DNA from: Undaria pinnatifida | Lineage: Eukaryota; Sar; Phaeophyceae; Laminariales; Alariaceae | Length of the DNA: 64,000 nucleotides | Direction: 5' to 3' | Assembly (NCBI GenBank): GCA_012845835.1 | Contig: JABAKD010000016.1 | Location: 15,889,625-15,953,624, forward strand | Notes under the pieces: model-generated | Told to the model about the DNA's origin: nothing | What the model saw: only the letters and a program-made list of their open reading frames with translations | The model's database searches: none | Shown here: piece after piece, positions 36,801-47,877 of the stretch | Layout: each line of letters begins with the position of its first letter | Position numbering within the stretch: position 1 is the first letter of the stretch | Position numbers and translations under genes: made by a program

Positions 36801-39800
36801 GGCAAGACGGGGCGAGGCGAGGTGGGGTGGCGCGGGACGGGGTGGAGACAGCCGCGGGGTTGTTTTTGTTGTGGTTAGTGAGGTGACGCGGGCGGGTGTC
36901 TGGCGGACCGTCACGCACTTGCCCGAATGTGCGCCTTGAAAACTCGCGCTCTACGTGCTGCGTAATCTCGAACTGCCTAGCGTGTCAAATCAGTGCCTGG
37001 TATTGGCAAAAACGCAGGCATCAAAAAGCGCCTGTATCGCCCCTCATCGCAGCGTGAGCCGTTCGGGCTTTCGTGGAAGAAGTGGGAAACCGCGCGCCAT
37101 GCGTGTTTTTTTTGTAGGGAAACGGCACGCGCACTGCGGAGATACTAAAATGAAAGAAAACGCTTCAGCTGTGAGATCGACCAAAAACGATTTTGATCAA
37201 AACTTGTCTTTGCAAGCTGCGTGTGTTACTTCGATCGCGCGGGTATACTGCTGTAGTGACGGCTGATGTGCAGCAGACGAACCGTTCTTCTAAAAAATAT
37301 ATGTAGTGTAAATTCGCCCTTTGTTTTTGTTTTTGTTGCTCAACCTTTTCCGGCCCAAGCGCCCACCAACACGACGTGTTTGCGTGCTTTTGACCCGTCG
37401 CAGCTTCGCAGAGTCGACTTACCGGCTCAGCTGGGCTGTCCCACCAATCCGCTGATTCCTCCTGCTGCTGCTGCTGCTGCTGCTCCTGCTCCTGCTACTT
37501 CCGCTGCTGCTACTACTGTTGGTGCCGCCTTTGTTGCGGCTGCTGCCACTGTTGCTGCCGCCGTGTTGGGCTTGTTTGTCGCGGCCTCTCGCTGCTGTGG
37601 TCAACCGTCTGGTTCCCTGTTATCGGGCTTTTGCGCGCAGATAATCGACATTCGGGTGAAGCAACTGCAGGAAAAATACCCCGAAAACCTGTACTTCGAC
37701 TCGTCGTTCTTCGGCTTCTTGTGCCCCACGACCGACAAGGTGAGGGGGAGCATTTTTTTTTTTCTGTGGCTGGTTGGTTGGCGTTGCCGCGGATGTGGAT
37801 ACTGCGGCTGCTGCTACAGCTTCTGTTGCTACTGTGCCCCTGCTGCTGCTAGTTCTGCTGCTGCTGTTGCTGTTGCTGCTTCCACTACTGTATGGGCTGC
37901 TGTTGCTGTTACTTCTGCTGCTGGTGTTGTTGTTGCTGTTGCTGTTGCTGCGTTTTTTTGTTTTGTGGTTGGGCGGCGAGACCGATAGCCGTGGACCCTG
38001 CGCATTATCGATGGCCACTTTTCGGCAAGCATGCCGAAGAAGAGCATACGCCCGCGGCAGACGCGTTTTTTTTGCCCACACGACAATCGTTATCTAGACA
38101 ACTAAAGCGCGAAAATCATCGTTCGGTCAGCTGAAGCGCGACAGTCATCAGAGGCTTTCGTTTTTCTTTCGCGTGTTCCACCTTCACGGCGCTGCTGTCT
38201 ATATACCTGATGTGCAGTATGGGCGCAAAATCGCGCGCATTTTAGTTTGCGGATATTGTACGAATACTGCCCACCTAAATATGTATTTAAAGAGTAATAC
38301 GCCTGTACCAACGCGCGACTGGAGTATCACACAGCTTGCAAAAATGAGTAACGACCCTTAAATTGATCGAACTCACAGCTGACGTATTTGAAACAATGCT
38401 ATAAAATAGTGTCGACGTATTTTTGCGGCAAAAAAAATATTTAAAGTGCGTGCGTCAACCAAGCCGATTTTAGAGACTTCGACGACCAGACCTTTCAACG
38501 CCGTTACCGTATACGCCGTCGCCCTGCCCATATAGCCCACCACATACATATGAGCGCGTTTTACACTTCCGTTTTCCCTACCGGTATTGTGAGCAGGGAG
38601 GAGCCTTCGTCGTGGACTACGAAAGGGTGCGAAAGTGGACAAAGAGCTCTCGGCTGCCCGCCGGAAAGTCGACGCTGTTCGACTTGCGAAAGCTCTTCAT
38701 CCCCATCAACCAGGCAAACGTTCACTGGGTGCTTGTCGTGGTCGATATGGAGGGCCCCAACGGCGATGGGACGAGCGACGGCGGCATCGCTAGCGGTAGC
38801 GGTGGCGGCGGCTCAAAGGTGGTTTCGTTTTACGACTCGTTCGGCAAAGACGGAACATCGTACGTTGAGGTGAAGTTCAAGCCGGCCCGCGTCGCGAAGC
38901 GTCGTCAGCTATCGGTTGTGTCGTGTATCGCATCTCCTGAAAATTTAGCAACAACAGAAAAATCTGAAATATAATGCGAAAACGAAAACAACAAAAACGG
39001 CATGCGTGGGATTTTCTCAAGCGGTCCCCTTTGCCCGCGGTACCAAGACCCAAGGCACGCCCTTTGTTGGCGGTGTCTAAAACTAAAAAAAGCGATTTTG
39101 GGCGTTTAGAGCCAAATTATATGCACCTGGAGTTTTATACCCGTGCCGGAAGTCGCGATATTTTCGCGACCTGTGGTCCGCAAAACACGAACAGATGCGA
39201 AAAATCGCACAGGGCAAATTTTACCCCACCGCGATATTTAGTGTTCTTTTTGTTGCAGAGCCGGAATTATTGATTGGCAGACAGAATTGGACATGCACAT
39301 ACCCAGACGCGGCCTGCTTCTCTACGGCGTCATCCGATCATCACCACGCCAAAATGGACGACAATGGCAGCGATGGCCGCGGGGACGGGGTTGAATGCAC
39401 ACGGCAGGCCGGTTATCCCGTGGCCAGGGAGGGGCGGATGCCCGGCATGCCCGAATCCAGCAGCACCAGCGCAAAACCCAGTGCTGCTCCGGCTGGGTTG
39501 CTTTCTGACGGAGTTGCCCCAAACCCGTGCCCCAACCTCGGCACGCCCTTCACCCTACCCGGCAACAGGCGGGCAGCGGTTGGCGCGCCGGACGCACGGT
39601 GGGGAGGAGGCAACACTTGGCGGCCGCTTCATTTCAGTGCAATCGCTGATGCCATGGGTTCTGGTCTGGGCTCTACCCACGACAGTATCCTAAGTTGTTT
39701 GAGAATTACAACCTGCAAAGCACTGCTGCTGCTGTAGGCTACACGTCGTACGAGTATCGATATACCGATTCCCGCCAACAACGCATAGGCGCTTCATGCG

Positions 39801-42663
39801 ACGTGCGGCCTGGCAAGCTGGTGCTCATGAAGTCAGGCGGGCTTCGGGACGATGGCCTCGGGTGGCGACTTCGTATCTAGAGTGCACAAGTCTTGGCGCA
39901 CCTGTGTTGTGAAAGATTTCTACCTTTGGTCGAAAAAACAAAACCCGCACACTAAGCTCAAGTAGTTTACTGTCTTTTTGAAATATCGTACTCGTATTCC
40001 TTACACTATTTCCGAGTAGTTTGCTGTCTTTTCAAAGTAGCGCACTGGTAATCCGCAGACTAATTCCAAGTAGTTTGCCGTCTTTGTTTTAAAGCAACGC
40101 ACTGGTAATCCGCACACTAATTCTAAGTAGTTTGCCGTCTTCTTTGAAAGCAGAGCACTGATCATCCGCACATTTAAGTTTTATATCTCACGTGCTTCTG
40201 GGAAAAAGGCGATTTTGAGTTTTATATCGGGCGATTTGCGAAATCGTAAATCGCGATACAGAACTTGTGTTAAAGATCCGAAATATAGCACTCCTTCTAG
40301 TTCTATATGTTTCTATTATATTTTCCCGGCAAAAACTATGGCTTCATCCATGTACGACTTCCATGTATGAGAACAAGCTCCACACTGTTTGGCGCTTGCT
40401 CCTGACGCCACATGTAGTAAATGCTTGTAACCCTCTGCCCTGTCACGCGTCTACGACCAACAGGCCGTGCAGCAATACCTGGTGAGCGAACTGAGCAGCC
40501 GAGACAAGACGCGGGACGGTCTGTTCGCGACGAAGCCCACCCCTCCCCCGAACTCGCCTCAACAAGAAAACAGCAGCGATTGCGGGGTCCTCATGCTGCA
40601 CGTGATGGAGGTGGGTCGCAGTCGGGGTTGCGTTGTCGAGACGATCGAGCTTTTAAGTGTTTTGTAGTAGGATCGCGTAGAAGTGGAAGGGTCGGCCACC
40701 GAACGCCTGCCTCGGGGTCGCGACAAGGGTACTTCGCTGCTTGGTATTGAGGGGGGGGCGGGGGCGTACTCATTTGTTGCTTGCCTAAGTCGTTTTACCA
40801 TTGGCCACACGTCCCTTTCGAGACGAACGTATCGGGGAAGAAGGAGCGGTTGGACAGAAGAGCGTGGCACGTGGATTCGGTTTAACGTGGTTCTCGTGCG
40901 AGGGACGGCATTTTGTTGGCATTGCGCCCCGCGAGTGGCTGCCTATTTTGTAAGGCGATGGGAAGTTTAGTATGAGTTTGTCCTCATAAAGAGCTAGACA
41001 TTCTAAAGCGCGGTTAGAAACGCGCGCGTCTTCTTCTCTACCATGCCTCGCTTTTTCAATATAAGCGATGTATTATTTCCAAAACCGTCAGATTTATCCC
41101 CTCAAAATAATGCATAGTTTCCAGGCATATATTGAGCTGCCCCCCCCGCCCCCCCCCCCCCCCCGCCCCAACCCCCCCCCCGCCCCCAATAATATACTGG
41201 TGCCAAAACCGTCAGATTTATCCCCTCGAAAGGATTTATAGCTTACATGCACAAATTGCCCCCTTCCCCCCCCCCCCCCCCCCTCCAAACCCGCTCGCTT
41301 TTGATCAAAACCAGGCCCCCACGTCCTTCAAAACTCCGCCCCACCCCCCTCACCGGTTATTCGACTTACAAGATTCACTTGATAAAAGCATACATTTCCC
41401 TTCACAGCTGTCAGATTTTGTCCCCCTCAGAAACGGGTTTTATAGTTTCCGTGCACAGACTGACTAAAATCATCCTGTTGACCCTGATAGCTACACTGTA
41501 GTTGTAAGGGGAGTCGCCGACCTATATCCTTAATGAGGACACACAACTCGTAATGCGCGCGATCGGAGTATCACACACAGCTTGCAAAGATGAGTTTCGA
41601 CGAAATCTTCGATCTCACAGCTGGAGTGTATTTTCATTTTTTATAATATAAGCGCTAGCTGCTAGCCCGTCAGCTACGCAATACCCTGTGCTCGTTCTGT
41701 TTTTGCCGTCTCTGCCCCGACGTGCGCTCGCACTTCTTCACAAGTTTTGTTGAAGGCAGTGCCTTCGGGTGGCTGCGATCACGCTGTTGAAACTTACGAA
41801 CATGACATTATCTCCTTACCAGCGTACCAGGTAGACAATATTATAAGAATTAAAATACACTCCAGCTGTGAGATCGAATATTTTGTCGAAACTCGTCTTT
41901 GCAAGCTGTGTGTGATACTCCGATCGCGCGTATTACGGGTTGTGTGTCCTCATCAAGGATATTATGCTGCAACCTCTATTATCATTATCCCTTCACATCA
42001 AATATATCAGGAGACATGCCCGCCAGGGAAACATGCTTTTTTTTTTTTTAATATCCTCCGGCGGATGGGGAAAAATAAAGCTTTAGCTCACCACACTCCC
42101 ACGTATTTTCATACGCGTCGTGTGTCGATTTAACTCAGTTGCTTTCGCAGCCCAACGCTAGCTGGCGCACCCAGGAACAGAACATGCTCTGCCAAGGTTG
42201 TAGGGCTGAATGTTACCCACTAAAACCTACTAGGTAGTAGTTTGGCGTCCTCCAAGGATAATTAAGGGAAATTGCTGTCTGACAAGGGGTGAAAAGTGCA
42301 GTCTCCTGACGTACTTGCTTCATATGGTCGTCTCGATAATGATCGAATTTGTCACACGTAGAACCTGATACGATTGCGGAATCGGAATACGTGTACACCT
42401 GGTACCTGGTGTACATTCCAACCTGTATGCGCACCGCTTGACCGAATATATGACCCTCCCCCCCTCCCACGAGATATATCTGGTACCAGGTATATATTTC
42501 AACCTGTATGCGCGCCGTTTGACCGAAAATATCCCCCCTCTCCTCCCCCCCCTTTGTGTGCGAGCAGAAACTGTCCGAAGGACCAGCAAGCGAGCTGACC
42601 AGCTTGACCCAGGAGGAAATTATGTGCCTCCGGCTGCAGCTCGTAGCTAACATTCGTGAGTAG
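33824..42663 (+). CDS. Ulp1/SENP-type SUMO protease (peptidase C48), six exons
   Basis: Exons 33824-33996, 34586-36767, 37641-37739, 38597-38869, 40464-40610 and 42568-42663 join in phase and give about 989 residues. An upstream first exon is likely, because 33824 follows a pyrimidine-rich tract ending CTGCAG; in-frame ATGs are at 33773 and 33833. The C-terminal quarter is a Ulp1 catalytic domain: the LTSQIIDIRVKQLQ helix, FDSSFFGFL, VRKWTK, then catalytic His in NVHWVLVVVD, Asp in SFYDSFG, the oxyanion Gln in SPQQENSSDCG and nucleophile Cys in SSDCGVLMLH, ending with a C-terminal helix (MCLRLQLVANIRE). Known family role: removing or maturing SUMO, often in the nucleus. The N-terminal part (HQKKTVCMFR...YYRVEGHDVKKVQAFEWF) may be a small PH-like fold, as in Ulp2-like proteins. 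The 2.2-kb exon 2 is Ser/Gly/Asp-rich and disordered. Introns 2, 4 and 5 are repeat-filled. Confidence 0.92.
37150..37250 (-). repeat. Short-ORF module, minus copy (in SUMO-protease intron 2)
   Basis: On the minus strand CACGCAGCTTGCAAAGACAA precedes a TSFDQ... frame and GTCGATCTCACAGCTGAAG. The ATG is changed to ACA, so this copy is decayed. Confidence 0.65.
37450..37960. repeat. CTG/TTG-rich flanks of SUMO-protease exon 3
   Basis: Triplet-rich DNA on both sides of exon 37641-37739: (CTG)n at 37457-37495 and mixed CTG/TTG at 37785-37960. The Ser/Asn or Leu/Ala frames here are artefacts of the triplets. Confidence 0.8.
38320..38402 (+). repeat. Short-ORF module, frameshifted copy
   Basis: GAGTATCACACAGCTTGCAA precedes ATG 38344. 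The frame stops after MSNDP, but a one-base shift restores KLIELTADVFETML and a stop. It sits 190 bp before exon 38597-38869 in intron 3. Confidence 0.7.
39320..39700. other. GC-rich open island inside SUMO-protease intron 4
   Basis: A GC-rich block in an otherwise AT-richer intron is open in two plus frames (about 140-180 codons) and partly on the minus strand. No motif is recognised. Exons 38597-38869 and 40464-40610 already join in phase without it, so it is either an alternative exon, a captured gene fragment or chance. Confidence 0.4.
39945..40172. repeat. ~62-bp tandem repeat, four units
   Basis: Units with AAGTAGTTTGCCGTCTTT, AAAGCA.CGCACTGGTAATCC and GCACACTAATTC. Intronic in the SUMO-protease gene. 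Confidence 0.85.
40745..40860 (-). mobile_element. LINE-1 3'-tail remnant next to poly-C (minus strand)
   Basis: After a G-rich run (40749-40762) comes GTACTCATTTGTTGCTTGCC and CCCTTTCGAGACGAACG. This matches the LINE-1 end at 53281-53345 (TTTTTTGTTGCTTGCC ... CCCTTTCGAGACGG). It lies in the last intron of the SUMO-protease gene, antisense to it. Confidence 0.65.
41062..41303 (+). repeat. Two truncated 5' parts of the short-ORF repeat, each ending in poly-C
   Basis: CCGTCAGATTTATCCCCTC followed by AATGCATAGTTTCCAGGC or GGATTTATAGCTTACATGC, then long C runs (41140-41180 and 41266-41283). These match the segment at 41404-41460 (GTCAGATTTTGTCCCCCTC...TATAGTTTCCGTGCACAG). Confidence 0.6.
41404..41650 (+). 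repeat. Short-ORF module, long copy
   Basis: About 180 bp of 5' sequence (CCTGTTGACCCTGATAG, GGGGAGTCGCCGACC, GCGCGATCGGAGTATCACAC) leads into GCTTGCAAAG and ATG 41590. The frame reads MSFDEIFDLTAGVYFHFL and stops at 41644-41646. It shares its full length with 43963-44205. Lies in SUMO-protease intron 5. Confidence 0.8.
41850..41970 (-). repeat. Short-ORF module, inverted copy
   Basis: On the minus strand it reads CACAGCTTGCAAAGACGAG, then (ACG in place of ATG) TSFDKIFDLTAGVYFN without an immediate stop. It faces the plus copy ending at 41650, so the two can pair in the intron transcript. Confidence 0.75.
42035..42175 (-). mobile_element. SINE-3 copy 3, minus orientation
   Basis: A T-run (42041-42051), then ATCCTCCGGCGGATGGGG ... 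CGCGTCGTGTGTCGATTTAA ... CGCTAGCTGGCGCACCC: the exact reverse complement of the family at 13732 and 14890. A 5'-truncated relative is at 33421-33475. Confidence 0.8.
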
Positions 42664-43962
42664 CGAGCTGCTGCTGCCGCTGCTTTTGCTGATCCTGCTG
42701 GTGCTGGTGCTGGTGCTGCCGCTGCTGCTGCTGTATGGATAGCGCAAATATTGTGTACGTTTACGGTGCAGAAAAATCTAAAGATGCGGGACAACCACAG
42801 ATATTTTGTTTTTGTATTTGGCGTTTTCTCCGGGCTATCTCTGCACCTTTTCCGTGCAAGAGGCTTGCCTGTTGAGAAGGATGGTGGGGCCCTTTTGCCG
42901 CTTGTTGTTGGTGGGGTCGCGTGGTCGGTGTAACCTCACGCGGGAGTGTTGGTGCTCTCGTGTTTTGGGGGTCCCGACGAGCGGAATGGAGAGTGATCGT
43001 AGTGTAAGATTCATGTGTTTTTGTCTCGTTTCAGGTGGTGGCGGCTTGCGGTGATTGTAGTGTTTGGGGGAGGTGGGGGGGTGGGGGTGTACTCGATTTT
43101 GTGCATGGCCGTAGTCGTATGACCATTGTAGTGCTCGGGGGGGGTGCTCGGGGGGGGGGGGGGGGGGTAGAGGGGGGTGGCGCATTTCTGGCGTCAACGA
43201 GGGTCCTGGGCGAAGCTGTGCCCCGTTGTGGACGCTGACGATGATGGGCGCAACCTGTGTCGCTGCGCTGGTGTGTGTGTTACGTGTCATTGTTGCGGGT
43301 TTGTTGAAATATGTGTCGTATTCGCGGAGCACAGAGAAAAAAAACGACTCGCGGGGAACGCTCCATGCGGCCGTGTACCTAGGCAACTGCAGGCCACGTT
43401 TTCATTTTGACAATGGTTGATTAGCGTGCTCGGGGTGGGTGGTTGGTATCGCTCTCCGCGGCTTGAATTTTGCCGCACGAACCAGGAAGCAATAATGCGT
43501 CGGCGTTTGTTCCCGTTTTTCTTGCGGTTGGTCCTGCTTTGAATGTGCGTGTTTTGTTTGTTGCTTGTATGGTACATGCCCCTTCTTGTTGTAGATTGTG
43601 TCTTGTGTCCAGCACCAGACCCTTCCTTATTTGGGAAAAAAAGAAGAAATGGACGCTCGGGTCGTGGTTATATATGATCTACTTCGAGACACGTGTCTCT
43701 GGAGGACGTTTTATTTGCATTACGGTCGGGTTGATACCACCGTCTCGACTTGCGTACTCTTGAGAGTTTACGCGCGTTTTTTTAATGTTGCTACGCTGTA
43801 CGACTGGCAGCCAGAAACACTGGTCGATACGTAATAGGTATAATGCCCCGGTAACGTATTCTCGTGAGCCCAAATAATGGAACGAGCCGTTGATGAACTG
43901 CATTTGGTAGCAGAAGACAAGAAATATACCTGGTATACATATTTCATGCATACTGAATCCCA
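42664..43962. other. Downstream of the SUMO-protease gene; no supported gene
   Basis: CTG-rich sequence (42665-42735) follows the stop. 43066-43168 holds G-runs around GTACTCGATTTTGTGCATGG, a LINE-type tail remnant like that at 4261 in the same relation to a G-run. Other frames have no recognised content. Confidence 0.5.
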
Positions 43963-44205
43963 CAGATGTCTGGTTTTGTCCCCCAATGTGGGTAATATAG
44001 TTTCCGTGTGCAGAACAAGGTTGAACGTCTCAGTCCTGTTGACCCTGCCATTAGCAGGGGAGTCACCGACCTGTATCCTTCACGAGGGTATACACACCCC
44101 GTGACACGCGCGATCGAAGTATCACACGCAGCTTGCAAAGCTGAGTTTTGATTAAAAAAACTTTTTGGTCGATTTCACAGCTAAAGTGTATTTTTTCATT
44201 TTTTA
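43963..44205 (+). repeat. Short-ORF module, long but decayed copy
   Basis: The 5' part matches 41404-41590 (GTTTTGTCCCCCAATG, TATAGTTTCCGTGTGCAG, CCTGTTGACCCTGCCATTAG, GGGAGTCACCGACCTGTATC). The start is CTG at 44142 and the frame breaks after four codons. Confidence 0.75.
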
Positions 44206-45567
44206 TATATTATAAAAAATATACACCAGTTGGTCTTCGCGTAAATCCAGTAAATCTCTGCGCGTATTATATCCGTGTGTACCAGGCATGTTTGTTTGCG
44301 ATGTGGTGTACGGGTACGAGGTTAGTGTGTAACTGCACAGCGCGTATATTGTTCTACGACTGATGATGTGCTATGTGCAACCTACAATGTCTTTGCTGCG
44401 CCTCTAGGAATGTGGGAAATTACATGTGTGGTATTTCAGTTGTTCCGCGCTCGAACGTCGGAGACCATGGCCGTTCTTTTTTTGGCCATCATACCGCTCG
44501 TAAGTTATATCCGTGTGACCGCACGAGCAGGCGGCGAAATCGTCGAATTTTCAATGTGCGTCTTCTGCTCCGTCGAATTTTGTTGTTGCATTTCTTCTGC
44601 TGCTCTGGAATTTCTAGGGAATAAATATTGAATGGTTTTGAGCGGATTTGCTTGAGACATCTATTTGTGCATAGTCTATGGCCCAAAAAAAGAACAGAAG
44701 AATGGTAGGAACGGAGAAAAAAAATTCAAGCGTCATAAACAAACGTAAACATGGTTTTAGACAAGAAGGTATATCAGCCGTGGGATGATATCATACTTGG
44801 AAGTAGTCAGGAAGTGAACCTTCGCATGCACAGCCACCCACCTGCCGAACGCTCAACCACCCAGCAACCCCACCACACACATCCATCGCTTTTATGAGTA
44901 TGATAATGGTTGAAAGCTGTGTTGTGGAGACAAGAACAACAGGAAGCGTAGGGAAGTGCCACCCAGCTCCCCAGTAGTCGGTGGGCACCATTGGGTTCTC
45001 AACTAGGAAATGGTTTTCTTGTGCGGTGGATTCGCCCGTATCTACTCGTACACCCCGGTTATGATTTCCACTTTTGTTTGCCCTTGGGTACTATGGTGTC
45101 GCCTGTGTGTGGTGGCTCGTATGCCTGGTATCAGGTATTATTGTGAAAAAATCCTTGGCGGCTTCTTGCCATTACAGATCACTTAGTATTATCTTGAAGC
45201 GCGCTATAAACTCGATTGCGCCGGGTAGATTACCCCATTATTAGCACCACTGGTGACCAAAAAAGAAAAGGTTTCAGCGTGGGGGGGTCGCATTTAGGGC
45301 GCGCCCGAGTAGCTGCCCTACTCTTGGATTTTTTGCTTTTTTTCCCGTTTCGCGATGTATGCACCAGCGACATGGAATTGTTTGTCAAGAGACGACAATA
45401 AAATGGTTTCAAGACTTGGTCCGTTTTCGAGCGACGTGCGGAGCCACTCGCACGAGTGGCCTATACTCGGTAGGGGTGGGGGTAAAATAATACTACATCA
45501 CCGTATGTATGTATTTGGCCTTGGTCATTGTTAGCTACCTTGCCTTCTGAGAGCAACGCATATTGTA
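44206..45567. other. No supported gene
   Basis: Several short frames on both strands, none with recognisable motifs. Short CTGGTATCAGGTATTA-type palindrome at 45126-45140. Confidence 0.45.
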
Positions 45568-45755
45568 TACACGTGCGATCGGAGTATCGCACACAGCTTG
45601 CAAAGATGAGTTTCGACAAAATATTCGATCTCACAGCTGGAGTGTATTTTAATTTTTACAATAAACAGCGCATATATATGTTGACAAATTTCAGCCCGAT
45701 AGGAACCGAATATTGCTCTTCGGCATATACTTTTATTAACAATTATAAATAGTAC
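45568..45755 (+). repeat. Short-ORF module with a longer open frame
   Basis: GCGATCGGAGTATCGCACAC and GCTTGCAAAG lead to ATG 45606. The frame MSFDKIFDLTAGVYFNFYNK continues to a stop at 45750-45752 (48 residues). Confidence 0.75.
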
Positions 45756-46271
45756 CAGGTACGTGCTTACGTACAGCTGCGATAATAGCATCCCTTCTAT
45801 CACTCACTCCCATCCACTCACTGGGTTCTTCCCGCTTCCCTTGGTTGGAAACAACGTCGCCCCCCATTACACAAACAGTTCATGTAGACTACAGCAATAA
45901 AAATGAATAATGTCATCGTACTCCGGAGTATATGTCACCCCTTTGTGCGAAGCCCTTGGACCAACATCAACGCTGTTTTCTTCGTCGTAAACTCACATCC
46001 GGGCTATCGCACAGCAGCCTCCCCCCCCCCCCCCCCCCCCTGCTGCGTTTCCCAGCTACTATTGCACGGCAAGCTCCTTGAACCTATCCGCCACGCGATC
46101 GTCAGGGCTCCCCACTCACCCCACCACGTCCAATAATAACAACAACTAACTCTTGTTTGTTCCTGCATGCCTCTTCTCCTCTATACATACATACTCCTCT
46201 GTACTTACGTACACCTTCCTCGTTGCGGCATCAAAGCGCCAACATACGCTATTATTGTTGATGTATTAGTG

Positions 46272-46642
46272 GGGTATTAGTCCGTTTGACCACTTGCAAA
46301 AGGCTAACCAATAATAGCTAACCCAAACTAAGCCTTATAACACTCTTCCCCCCTGAAACGGCGGGATAGCAGGTCGGCCGGATATACGGGCGGGCCTGTC
46401 AATTATCGAAGCCATTTATTTCATTTTTGGGTATACCGGGGAGAGTATTTTTCAAGTTTGACATGGGGAAAGTCTGAAGAAAAAGTTTATTATGTTGGAT
46501 GTGGGATTTGAACCCACGACCCAAAAAAACCATGGTCTGTCGACGACGCCATTTGTTAGGGTCAAGTGGGGTATTAGTCCGTTTGACCACTTGCAAAAGG
46601 TTAACCAATAGCTCACCCAAACTAAGCCTTATAACACTACAC
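46272..46642 (-). mobile_element. Candidate TRIM-like miniature LTR element with tRNA-like interior
   Basis: Two direct repeats of about 72 bp (46272-46344 and 46569-46642) flank about 225 bp. On the minus strand each begins AGTGTTATAAGGCTTAGTTT and contains GCAAGTGGTCAAACGGACTA. The second is immediately preceded by a purine tract (CAGGGGGGAAGAG), as expected for a PPT before an LTR. Just inside the first lie TAACAAATGGCGTCGTCGAC and, further in, a perfect T-arm (GTGGG TTCAAAT CCCAC, 46497-46513). No coding frame. The exact LTR ends and a target-site duplication are not clear. Confidence 0.45.
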
Positions 46643-47077
46643 CAATAATGATAACAACCAGAGGGAAGGACATGCAATGTTATACAATAGTAAATGAAAG
46701 AACGGGAGGACGTTACGGCGGTACTACTATTACTCGTACCACAAATTGGTCTTGAATGTGGAAACACGCGCAAGATCCGCAACATTAATACAATGCAATA
46801 ACAATCAGTTAATAATGTGGCGATTCTACATTCATTCCCTGTGCCGAGCAGATAGCTCAATGTACAACCTTGTGCGCCCCCTGTTCTATCATCTACCACC
46901 CGCCCACATACATGCAACAACCTGTAGACTGCCACTGTAGCAACGGGCTGTTGATACGGCTGTCTTTAATTCGTTTTTCGCCCAACGACATCCACACAGC
47001 GTCCGTTACTCTTCTTCTGTGCTGTGTGGTTCTGTTTCATCGACACTCAAAGTCAGCGGGTATAAATATAGCATAGT

Positions 47078-47345
47078 ACAAGTACCAACAACGCAGCTTG
47101 CAAATATGAGTATTGACCCGAAATTCGTCGAACTCACGGCTGACGTCCTTAAAATATTGTACTTCGAAGTACTTCGAAGTAATAAAATAGGCCCTAAAAT
47201 ATACTTCGAAGTATATGATGATGGGCGGGCACTGCTGCTGCAGCTATGTACTCGAGTTACGATGTTTTTCCTTCATGCTGCGGCGGGAGGGGGTATCCTG
47301 CTGCTTGTGCTGCTGCTGCGTGGCGCCGTGGCGCTAGAAATATGA
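47078..47345 (+). repeat. Short-ORF module with the longest open frame
   Basis: CAAGTACCAACAACGCAGCT leads to ATG 47106. MSIDPKFVELTADVLKILYF continues open to a stop at 47343-47345 (79 residues). ACTTCGAAGTACTTCGAAGT palindromes lie at 47160-47180. The first 80 bp are nearly identical to 24686-24773. Confidence 0.75.
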
Positions 47346-47475
47346 CAATCAACCGCCTTGTATGCATAGTCAATCCTGGTATCTCCTTCGGCCGACGGGG
47401 GGCGGGGGGGCTTGGGATGATCCAACTTCCGAACAAGAGGTAAATAAGGTACGAAACCGATTGGGTAGATATCCA

Positions 47476-47572
47476 TAACGTACTGTTTTCAGAGGGGGTC
47501 GAATTTCCCCGCTGCGCTGTGAGCGACCCAGTCCTGAAGATCCCGATTCCCGTAATATTAGTTACCTCTATA
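47476..47572 (+). repeat. 96-bp direct repeat (segment A), copy 1
   Basis: Identical by eye to 48243-48338, from AACGTACTGTTTTCAGAGGG to GTTACCTCTATA. A second repeated segment B, CCAACCCAGCAGGGACAATC..., is at 47684-47720 and 48116-48150, so the order is A-B then B-A. Confidence 0.9.
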
Positions 47573-47718
47573 TGCGTCTGAATTGAAAGGACCGTTTCTC
47601 ATTGTCTACAATGTAATGTGCGGTTGTTTGTGCTAAGAACAGTGTACGGTTACAACACACACAAGAAGATAGGTAGATGGATGATTCCAACCCAGCAGGG
47701 ACAATCGAGACCGCACGC

Positions 47719-47877
<159 letters not shown>

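Noticed and set aside
34601-36805. Several minus-strand frames of 100-260 codons opposite SUMO-protease exon 2
   Set aside because: Shadows of a GC-rich coding exon. Only the plus frame joins in phase to the catalytic exons.
37266-37640. Upstream extension of the frame of exon 37641-37739
   Set aside because: CTG-triplet Ala/Thr run. The acceptor GCGCGCAG at 37640 and the phase-0 join to 36767 place the exon start at 37641.
46490-46560. Possible tRNA gene on the minus strand
   Set aside because: The T-arm is perfect, but the acceptor and anticodon stems do not form.
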